From positions 98,422 to 162,421 of the forward strand of contig NZ_JABLSI010000003.1 of the NCBI RefSeq assembly GCF_019303475.1: DNA of 64,000 bases. Reading direction: 5' to 3'. Numbering within the stretch: position 1 is the first letter of the stretch; each line of letters opens with the position of its first letter. Shown here piece after piece: positions 53,409 to 60,231 of the stretch. A program made the position numbers and the translations under genes. The notes beneath the pieces are model-generated. The model made no database searches, was not told the origin of the DNA, and was given only the letters and a program-made list of their open reading frames with translations. Source of the DNA: Streptomyces sp. JJ38 (GTDB taxonomy: Bacteria; Actinomycetota; Actinomycetes; Streptomycetales; Streptomycetaceae).

Positions 53409-54554
53409 TCAGACGACTCGGCGGGCCGCGAGAATCTGCGATTTCCAGGACGCGACGGTGGTGATCCGTACGACGTCACCGGTGTGCGGGGCGTGGACGA
53501 TCAAGCCCTGCCCGATCGCCATCCCGACGTGCTCGGGCACGGCGGCCGTCCCCTCGGTGAAGAGGAGGTCGCCCGGCGCCAGGGCGTCGACCGACACCGA
53601 CTTGCCGTCCTTGACCTGCGTGTAGGTGGTCCGCGTCAGGCTGACCCCGGCGGCCTTGTACGCCTGCTGCATCAGGGAGGAGCAGTCGCATCGGCCCATC
53701 GGGTTCTTACCGTGGGAGTCGGTGCAGTTCCCGCCCCACTGATACGGGGTGCCGAGCTGGCCGAGCGCCCACCGGATCGCCGTCTGCACCTCTCGCGGAG
53801 CAGTGGCGGGGATCTTGTACTCGTCCGGCAGGGCGCCGGCCGGGATGGTGCCGAAGTCCGTCCCGTCGCCGTCCGCCGAACAACCGCCCGCGGGTTCGGG
53901 CGAAGAACTGCCGACATCGGCAGAGTCGGACGGCGAAGGGTTCGGCGACGGGTCGCCGGTCTTCTGCAGTAGGGGCTCGATGGCCTTCTGCAGGGCGGTG
54001 GCCAGAGGCTCCCACTTTGCGTACGCCTCCGGGAAGCCCGACCGCTGCACCGCCTGGGCGGCCTGGGTGACCGACAGAGACTGCCAGCCGGAGACCTTCT
54101 TGAGCCCCTCGTAGAACTTCGTCGAGGCGTGCACCGGGTCGAGGATTTGGCTGGCTGTGCCCCAGCCCATGGACGGCCGCTGCTGGAAGAGACCCAGAGA
54201 ATCGCGGTCTCCGTAGGTCAAGTTTCGCAGGCCGCTCTCCTGCAGAGCCGTGGCTAGGGCGACGACTTGCCCTCGGGCGGGGATGTTCATCGCGACGCCC
54301 GTGGCCTGGATCGTCTTGGCGTTGGGCACCTGATCGGCAGGTGCCTCCAGGCCCGGCACGGAGACCGAGCCCTTGTCGTCGCCGTCCAGGATGGCCTTCA
54401 CCTGCTTGGCGACGGCGGAGGTGTCCACACCCTGTGCACCGTCGGTCGAGCACGAGGCCGAGGCGGTTCCGGCACCGATGGCAAGGATCGGGAGCGCCAG
54501 GAGCAGCGGTCCGGTCGCGCAGAGACCGACGAGGGCTCCGGTCGTCTTCTTCAT
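53409..54554 (-). CDS. VirB1-like peptidoglycan hydrolase with C-terminal NlpC/P60 domain
   Basis: This 381-residue protein has a signal or anchor helix (LVGLCATGPLLLALPILAIGAG). A lytic-transglycosylase-like region follows (VALATALQESGLRNLTYGDRDSLGLFQQRPSMGWG, with the catalytic-type Glu in ALQESG). After a Pro/Ser linker comes an NlpC/P60 domain with catalytic Cys in GRCDCSSLMQQAYKAAG and His in PEHVGMAIGQG. Such two-domain hydrolases open the cell wall for the conjugation channel. First large gene of the leftward operon. Confidence 0.9.
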   Translation of the reverse strand: MKKTTGALVGLCATGPLLLALPILAIGAGTASASCSTDGAQGVDTSAVAKQVKAILDGDDKGSVSVPGLEAPADQVPNAKTIQATGVAMNIPARGQVVALATALQESGLRNLTYGDRDSLGLFQQRPSMGWGTASQILDPVHASTKFYEGLKKVSGWQSLSVTQAAQAVQRSGFPEAYAKWEPLATALQKAIEPLLQKTGDPSPNPSPSDSADVGSSSPEPAGGCSADGDGTDFGTIPAGALPDEYKIPATAPREVQTAIRWALGQLGTPYQWGGNCTDSHGKNPMGRCDCSSLMQQAYKAAGVSLTRTTYTQVKDGKSVSVDALAPGDLLFTEGTAAVPEHVGMAIGQGLIVHAPHTGDVVRITTVASWKSQILAARRVV

Positions 54555-54820
54555 CGCCGCCGCCGTTCGGCACGACGGCGGTGCCGACCGGGTGACGGGG
54601 GTGGGTCGGGGCGCGGGTGTGTCAGGGCATGCTGCATCGCAGCGGCTCCTCGATGTGTTCGTAGGAGGCGCGGTGCCGACTTCTCGTGCAAAGCCGTCGG
54701 CACCGCGCCGATGTGCGTCCGCCTTTCGCCGGACCCGGGGCAGAGGAGTTGGTAGCTCCCGGACGCCGGTTTCAGGTCACGCGCGGCAGCCAGCCGCGCT
54801 CGTAATCTCAGGCAGCGCAT
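54551..54820 (-). CDS. Small leader ORF translationally coupled to the VirB1-like gene
   Basis: This 89-residue ORF has a strong AGGAGGT site before ATG 54820. It starts MRCLRLRARLAAARDLKPASGSYQLL and ends in an ATGA overlap with the VirB1-like start. It is very basic and lacks recognisable domains, and the hairpin at 54670-54706 lies inside it. It may be a regulatory leader peptide rather than a functional protein. The overlap is the best evidence that it is translated. Confidence 0.45.
   Translation of the reverse strand: MRCLRLRARLAAARDLKPASGSYQLLCPGSGERRTHIGAVPTALHEKSAPRLLRTHRGAAAMQHALTHPRPDPPPSPGRHRRRAERRRR
54670..54706 (-). promoter_or_regulatory. Hairpin in the 5' leader of the conjugation operon
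   Basis: Perfect 11-bp arms at 54670-54680 and 54696-54706 enclose a 15-base loop, upstream of the VirB1-like gene and within the small leader ORF. Attenuation is possible. Confidence 0.45.
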
Positions 54821-55125
54821 CGGGACCTCCTCATGGCGCTCGCGGGCAGATGGGCAACATGCTTCCGACGCTGCTCGATTGGACGAGACAACACGGATAA
54901 GCACAGCTCAACGGGGGTGGAGCAGTGCTCCTTCCCGGTGGCACGGCGAGACAGTAGACCGGGATTCCGGCCGCACCAAACGACTGCCGCCAGAGGGGAG
55001 CCACCTCGTTAGGCGCGGCCGGAATTCGCCGTTAACCTCCGCTGCAACCTCGCGCCGGGTGCATGCCGTTGAGCGCTGTCCGGAGCGGGTCCAAACTCTG
55101 CCGAGCCCGAAGAGAGGCCCTCCCC
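54821..55125. promoter_or_regulatory. Divergent promoter region of the conjugation operon and the DNA methyltransferase
   Basis: About 305 bases separate the leftward conjugation operon from the rightward methyltransferase gene. It must contain both promoters. I see no unambiguous -10/-35 pairs. Confidence 0.4.
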
Positions 55126-55872
55126 ATGAGCTACACGCTGCACCGAGGCGACGCCCTGAACGTCCTGAAGTCCCTCCCGGACGAGAGCGTCCAAGCGGTG
55201 ATCACTGACCCGCCGTACAACTCCGGTGGCCGCACCAGCTCCGATCGAACCGGCCGCACCGCACGTGCCAAGTACGTCACGAGCAACTCGGCGCACGACC
55301 TCGCCAACTTCCCGGGTGAGAACCGTGACCAGCGCTCCTACCGCTCCTGGCTCACCGAACTTCTCACCGAGGCGTACAGGGCCTCGACCGAGCACGCGGT
55401 CGCGATGGTTTTCACCGACTGGCGCCAGGAGCCGACCACCTCCGACGCCCTGCAGATGGCGGGGTGGACTTGGAGCGGCACGATTCCGTGGATCAAGCCG
55501 TCCAGTCGGCCCCGCAAGGGTGGGCCGAAGCAGGACTCGGAGTTCATCGTCTGGGGCGTCAAGGGCTCCCTCGACAACACCCGCGACCTCTACCTGCCGG
55601 GGCACTACATCGCCTCCCAGCCCCGCAAGGGCCGGGTTCACATCACCCAGAAGCCGGTCGAGGTCATGCAGCAGCTCGTCCAGGTCTGCCCCGAGGGCGG
55701 CACGGTCCTCGACCCCTTCACGGGCAGCGGCTCCACGGGGGTCGCGGCCCTGCGGGAGGGGCGCCGCTTCGTGGGCGTCGAGCTGTCCGCGCACTATGCC
55801 GACGTCGCCGAGGAGCGGCTGCGCGCGGAACTGGGGAAGGACGACTTTGAGCTGGCCGGACCGGAGGCGTGA
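55126..55872 (+). CDS. DNA adenine/cytosine-N4 methyltransferase, beta class
   Basis: This 248-residue protein has motif IV AVITDPPYNSGG near residue 27 and, late in the protein, QKPVEVMQQLV followed by motif I TVLDPFTGSGSTGVAAL and RRFVGVELSAHYADVAEERL. Motif IV before the recognition region and motif I at the C-terminal end is the beta-class order. Such orphan methyltransferases are common on conjugative elements, where they protect entering DNA. It is convergent with a PD-(D/E)XK nuclease gene. Confidence 0.92.
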   Translation: MSYTLHRGDALNVLKSLPDESVQAVITDPPYNSGGRTSSDRTGRTARAKYVTSNSAHDLANFPGENRDQRSYRSWLTELLTEAYRASTEHAVAMVFTDWRQEPTTSDALQMAGWTWSGTIPWIKPSSRPRKGGPKQDSEFIVWGVKGSLDNTRDLYLPGHYIASQPRKGRVHITQKPVEVMQQLVQVCPEGGTVLDPFTGSGSTGVAALREGRRFVGVELSAHYADVAEERLRAELGKDDFELAGPEA

Positions 55873-55918
55873 GCGTGAGAGCGAAGAGAGGCCGGGGCCG
55901 GCGGCCCGCAGACGCCAA

Positions 55919-55962
55919 AGGGGCGGCTGGTGCATCGACTAAGCGATGCACCAGCCGCCCCT
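55919..55962. terminator. Bidirectional terminator hairpin between convergent genes
   Basis: Arms 55919-55937 and 55944-55962 are perfectly complementary (19 bp) with a 6-base loop ACTAAG. It sits between the methyltransferase stop and the stop of the leftward nuclease gene. Confidence 0.85.
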
Positions 55963-55971
55963 CCTGTTGCG

Positions 55972-56907
55972 TCAGGCTGCCTCGAACGCCCGCCGGATCA
56001 GCGGCGCCGCCTTCTCCAGGTCGGCTGCCGAGACGACGCGGACCTCCAGGTCGCCGGTCCCGAGGTGTCCGATGCCGCGCATGTCCCGGGTGAAGCCCTC
56101 CTCCGGCTCGACCGAGTCCGGGTCGAGTCTGAGGTATACCAGGATCGCCTCGTGCTTCGGACGGAAGATCACCGACGCCACGTTCACCAACCGCCGGTAG
56201 GCGATGTAGTGCCGCAGCGGCGCCACCTCCACCTCGCCCCATGCCGTGAGTGCCTCGTCCAGTTCCGCGTACAGATGCCGCAGGCACTCCGGTACCACTC
56301 CGCCACCCGCAGGCGGAGAGATCGCCGAAGCCGTCGGCACGCTGTCCGCCACGGGTGCCCACTCCTGGCCCCGGCGAGACGAGGCAGCGCTCGGGAAACC
56401 GGTCGCGGAGTCCACGAGCAGCAGCCCCAGCAGGCCACCGTCGAAGATCCGGTAGCGGACCAGGTCGATCCGCTCGGGCAACCTCTGCACCGCCACCCGG
56501 TCGTGGTGCGAGAAGCCCGCTGCGATGCAGATCATCCGCGGACGACGCCAGTCGACGGACTCTGCGGCCTCCGCGCCCAGCACCGTCCGGACGAGCGCCT
56601 CGAACTCGTGCCGTGCCGATTCCAGCCAGGACAGGTAGGAGACCGCCTGGGACATCACCCCGCTGTCCGAGCCCTTCTTGAACTCGATCACCACCGGGCT
56701 GCCGTTCTCGTCCAGCCCCAGGGTGTCTATCCGCCCGCGGTGCCACGGACCCGTCGCGTACTCCGACGCCAGGAACCGGATACCCAGCATCTGCTCCAGC
56801 CCGGCTTCGACCCGCCGCTGCAGCTCCACCTCCAGCGCCACCGTCGAACCGGCCAGCTCGGCATCCCGCCCGTCCGCGTCCCGCCGGAACAACATCAGCT
56901 CGGCCAC
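55972..56907 (-). CDS. PD-(D/E)XK nuclease-like protein (DUF91/NucS-like with C-terminal DUF5655-like part)
   Basis: This 311-residue protein has the nuclease core GRIDTLGLDENGSPVVIEFKKG (Asp, then E-x-K) at about 55-78, followed by ISQAVSYLSWLESAR-type helices, as in DUF91/NucS-like proteins. The C-terminal 130 residues (VPECLRHLYAELDEAL, IAYRRLVNVASVIFRPKHEAILVYLRL, GHLGTGDLEVRVVSAADLEKAAPLIRRAFE) match a DUF5655-type domain. AGGAGGG precedes GTG 56907. An upstream ATG at 57138 gives low-complexity sequence and is rejected. Confidence 0.8.
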   Translation of the reverse strand: MAELMLFRRDADGRDAELAGSTVALEVELQRRVEAGLEQMLGIRFLASEYATGPWHRGRIDTLGLDENGSPVVIEFKKGSDSGVMSQAVSYLSWLESARHEFEALVRTVLGAEAAESVDWRRPRMICIAAGFSHHDRVAVQRLPERIDLVRYRIFDGGLLGLLLVDSATGFPSAASSRRGQEWAPVADSVPTASAISPPAGGGVVPECLRHLYAELDEALTAWGEVEVAPLRHYIAYRRLVNVASVIFRPKHEAILVYLRLDPDSVEPEEGFTRDMRGIGHLGTGDLEVRVVSAADLEKAAPLIRRAFEAA

Positions 56908-57454
56908 GAGTCCCCCCTCCTGCGATCTCTGCAGGAGGGCAATCAACGGAGACCGTCGTCTATTCCCCGGATGTCGAGACACCGGTCCTCGCGGTCCGGG
57001 ATCGGGCCCTATCCGGGTTGTCGCGCCAAGACGTCCAGGATGGACCTGCGCGACCTCTTCGGGGCGCCGCAGGGCGCCCAGAACCGACTCTTGTGGGGGC
57101 GGTGTCACTCCCATGATCCTTGGAACCGTAATGCGCACATTCAGCCGTAGACGACCTGGAGGGCATGTGCCGTGCTCGGCATTGCCATCATGTCAACCGA
57201 ACGACGCGGCACGCCACGAAAGGATGGTGATGTTGCGTGGCGGCACCACCGCGCGGGAGAGTACCGGGAACTGGCTTCTGATGCGGCCAGCTCTGCCGGG
57301 CCGTCCACCGACCCTGACGGCCCGAGCACGAGAATCCACGTCGCAGTGCGGGCACACCTGTGCTCTCCGAGAGCCGAACCCCTTCTCGAATCGTGATGCA
57401 CTGCGCTGGCGCAGGGTCGGACGCAACGGGTGCTGGCGCGCTCAGGAGCACACG
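56908..57454. other. Intergenic region upstream of the nuclease and unknown large protein
   Basis: About 550 bases between divergent genes. Both strands have open frames but with poor codon use and no ribosome-binding sites. I see no RNA gene or strong repeat. Confidence 0.35.
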
Positions 57455-59281
57455 ATGAACACCCCCTTCGCCGGATGCGACGGACTCGACCGCGCCGCCA
57501 CGGCGGCCTCGCAGCTCAGTGGAGAGCGACTCACCCACGCACGCCAGCGTCTCCACGGCTTTGACACCTATACAGGTCTTATCCCTGACGCCGGCGTACA
57601 GCAGGCGCTCTTGGAGTCCCTGGTCTTGAGCGCACTCGGGCGTCCTGGCTCCGAGAACCGGCGCCGAATGCTCGGCGTCGAAGAAATCCGGCTTGACGAG
57701 AATCGTCTCCGACTCCGCGTCGAGGACGTGTCCGCAGTTCAGGCCATCCTGGGGATGCTCCCAGTCAAAGCCCGCCGCGGCACGCGGCGCGGAGTTCGGG
57801 AGCTGAGCGCTGAGGCCGTTGGCAAAGACGTCCTCCTGGGCTTGCGTGGTGTGCCGAGTCCACACCCCTTCTATGCCGGAAACCGGCACCTCACGGCAGG
57901 GATCCACGTCCAACTGCTCGGCGCCACCTGTAGTGCCCAGCTGTTGGACGAGCTGACGATGCAGGTCACCACGGCGGGCGGCACCCCCGTATGGAGCCCG
58001 AACATTGCGCTCCACGTGCCCGGCCGCCGTCCGCCCATCGAGCGGTGCATCGCGGAGCAGCACGCCGCCGGCGGCGGCTTGGCCAGCAGCCTCCTGCGTC
58101 GTTCACACCTGTGGGACTCACTGGCGGGGCAGCAGAGTCTCACCGTGCAGCCGGCCATGGTCGACCACGGGCTCGAGTGGACCGTCAGCCGCACCATGTC
58201 TCCAGGAGCGCTCCTCCACGACGCGCGGCTCCACGCGATCCTGACAGATCCGCTCGTCGGCCCCGGACTCAGGCCCGTCCACCACGCGTGCACGGCCACG
58301 GAGTGCACAGCCGCCTACGTTCGCCCTAGCTACGGCGGGCAGGCCAGATCAGAAGGAAGCCTGCTCATCACGAGCCGTCACGCGTCGAACCAAGCGGGCT
58401 CATCGAGCCGACCCCGCGCACTGCTCGCGCTCGGTGAGCAGCCCACGAGCCACCCCAACGCGCCTCGCATCCGACGAATGCGGCGCCCCGCCGACCAAGT
58501 TGTTGTCGGCGTCCGGTCCGTGAGTGCGCTGGGGCTGGCCTCCTGGGACGCGACGGGCTTCGCCAGGCAGACCGCAGCGGCCTGGGCCGCCGACGGATAC
58601 CGCGTGGCGGTGATCGTGGCCGATGAGCGGTCGGAGTTCTGCGACGTACATATCAGCAACCGTCGCTGGGGCAAGAGGGTGACGACGCTGCCGTATCGCG
58701 GCGCCGAACCTCCTGTGCGGTGGCATCGTAGCCGCCTCGCGCCGTTTCCGGGTGAGCTGTGGCGCGTAGAAGTCGACACGATCCAGATCGACGTCAAGGA
58801 CGCGATCCAGGAGGCTCGTGACCGCTGCGAGCGAGTCATCGCCGTGGACGCGACCCGGTACATGGAGGCCGGCCTGGCGTCGTGCACCGATCAGACGCTC
58901 GCCCTCAACCGGTCACGCTCCTTCGAACGACACGTCGCTGGCCCTGCTGGTACGACCCTCGCGCTGAGCCCGGACCTGGCCGCAGCACGGTGGCACGAAC
59001 GCGAGCTGTCCGGCAAGATCGCCGCCAATTGCTCCGGTGTCGTCCTGGTGGATGCGGACCTCTCAGCCACCGGTGCCCCGGTTGACGACTACGACCGCGA
59101 GGTCGAGCGCCATCTGGCTCGCTACGGCACACCAATCCTCGCCCGCCAATGGCTCAGCTCCGGGCAGGCTACTGTGCTCGATCCGATGGAACCCACAGAG
59201 GCAGACCAGCTCAGGAAGCAGGCTGACGAGCTGGCCGACATTCTGGCCCCCGCTCCGAGCCAACCGGTTCACCGAGGCTAA
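57455..59281 (+). CDS. Large hypothetical protein with degenerate ParA/MinD-like C-terminal region
   Basis: In this 608-residue protein, residues 1-300 are not recognised (VLSALGRPGSENRRRMLGVEEIRLDENRLRLRVEDVSAVQAILG). The C-terminal half has the rhythm of a SIMIBI ATPase: VVGVRSVSALGLASWDATGFARQTAAAWAADGYRVAVIVADE, then RVIAVDATRYMEAGLASCTDQTLAL and GVVLVDADLSATGAPVDDYDREV. The loop where a ParA P-loop would be has no GKT/GKS. CAGGAG precedes ATG 57455. Function unknown; the ParA comparison is tentative. Confidence 0.6.
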   Translation: MNTPFAGCDGLDRAATAASQLSGERLTHARQRLHGFDTYTGLIPDAGVQQALLESLVLSALGRPGSENRRRMLGVEEIRLDENRLRLRVEDVSAVQAILGMLPVKARRGTRRGVRELSAEAVGKDVLLGLRGVPSPHPFYAGNRHLTAGIHVQLLGATCSAQLLDELTMQVTTAGGTPVWSPNIALHVPGRRPPIERCIAEQHAAGGGLASSLLRRSHLWDSLAGQQSLTVQPAMVDHGLEWTVSRTMSPGALLHDARLHAILTDPLVGPGLRPVHHACTATECTAAYVRPSYGGQARSEGSLLITSRHASNQAGSSSRPRALLALGEQPTSHPNAPRIRRMRRPADQVVVGVRSVSALGLASWDATGFARQTAAAWAADGYRVAVIVADERSEFCDVHISNRRWGKRVTTLPYRGAEPPVRWHRSRLAPFPGELWRVEVDTIQIDVKDAIQEARDRCERVIAVDATRYMEAGLASCTDQTLALNRSRSFERHVAGPAGTTLALSPDLAAARWHERELSGKIAANCSGVVLVDADLSATGAPVDDYDREVERHLARYGTPILARQWLSSGQATVLDPMEPTEADQLRKQADELADILAPAPSQPVHRG

Positions 59282-59332
59282 GAGGCGGTAGCGGGCAGCC
59301 GTAGCGATCAAATCAGCCGTACGCCGGGGAGT

Positions 59333-59626
59333 GGCGCGGGGGCAGGCAGGCTCGACAGGGCCAACGCCGCCCAAGAGCACGTCGCCACCCACCCCGACCA
59401 GTGGGACGCCGAAGGCCCCACCCTCTGCCACGGCACAGCCGGCATCCTCCAAGCCGCCACCCGTCAGAACCCCCAACTGGCCCACCGCGTCACGATTCCC
59501 CAGCCGCACTCGGCTGCCCCAGGGCTCCTCAACGGCCTCGCCGGCACAGCCCTCACCCTTGTCGGCCACGCTGGAACTCTCATCCTCCCAGCCACCTCCT
59601 GGGACTCCATCCTGCTTCTGTGTTGA
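59333..59626 (+). pseudogene. LanC-like (lanthionine synthetase C-like) 3' fragment
   Basis: With no start codon of its own, the frame ending at TGA 59624-59626 reads AAQEHVATHPDQWDAEGPTLCHGTAGILQAA, then APGLLNGLAGTALTLVGH and TSWDSILLLC. The LCHGTAG zinc-site motif, GLL.GLAGTALTL and terminal WD..LLL are diagnostic of the C-terminal end of LanC-family cyclases. The preceding WCYG zinc-binding segment and the whole N-terminal barrel are missing, so only a scar of a lantibiotic-type gene remains. Confidence 0.72.
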
Positions 59627-59830
59627 CTCCCAGGACGAGCGGCCACACGCGCCCGTTTGGGCGTACCCAGTTGGTAGGGCTCCGTCTACCGAACACGGGT
59701 CCTCATACGGCGATTTTTAGCCAGGAATCAAGAAACCGGTCTTCCGTAGGCATGCGTTCTGTAATCCTGCGTCGACCGTGCTGAGCACGCTGTCGTACCT
59801 GCCGTGGTCCGATGAGAGGAACGAAGGCGC
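59627..59830 (+). other. Upstream region of the amyloid-signalling-like gene pair
   Basis: About 200 bases without a gene, AT-richer than average near 59700-59760. It probably contains the promoter of the downstream two-gene operon. No clear motif is claimed. Confidence 0.35.
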
Positions 59831-60229
59831 GTGACTGAGAACGCACAACTGTGGGCGGTTGCCGGTGCTGCTGCAGCGGCCCTGGCCATGGAGATGACAA
59901 AGGAGACCTGGGCTGGGATGCGGAAGATCGCTGCTCGGTTCTTCCGGCATGGAGGGGAAGTCGAGGAGCAGCGTCAGCTAGCCCGACTGGATGCTGATCA
60001 GGTCCAGGCGGAGTCGCTCGACCAGGGGGAACTCCGGGACCGGTGGCGTCGGCGCCTGATGACATTGGTCGAGGACTACCCGGACGCGGTCGATGACTTG
60101 AAGGCTCTTGCGAGTCGTCACTCGGAGGATGAGCACAGGAGTGGCGGGCAGAGTGCGATCGGCAACACCGGCCCGGTCATCCAAGTCGGAAGGGACAACT
60201 TCGGCGGCCTCAACACCGAAGGACGCTGA
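59831..60229 (+). CDS. Small predicted membrane-active effector with C-terminal RHIM-like amyloid motif
   Basis: This 132-residue protein has an N-terminal hydrophobic helix (LWAVAGAAAAALAMEM, 7-22), then amphipathic basic helices to about residue 95 (WAGMRKIAARFFRHGG; RWRRRLMTLVEDYPDAVDDLKALA). A polar linker leads to the C-terminal motif GNTGPVIQVGRDNFGGLN (111-128). The core IQVGxxN fits the RHIM consensus [IV]Q[IVLC]GxxN. The same pattern recurs at the N-terminus of the next protein. The helical part could be a pore-forming or signalling effector domain (inference). The start is GTG 59831. Confidence 0.72.
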   Translation: MTENAQLWAVAGAAAAALAMEMTKETWAGMRKIAARFFRHGGEVEEQRQLARLDADQVQAESLDQGELRDRWRRRLMTLVEDYPDAVDDLKALASRHSEDEHRSGGQSAIGNTGPVIQVGRDNFGGLNTEGR

Positions 60230-60231
60230 TC

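Noticed and set aside
56678..57454. N-terminal extension of the 608-residue protein
   Set aside because: It runs antisense through the nuclease gene, and ATG 57455 has a proper ribosome-binding site.
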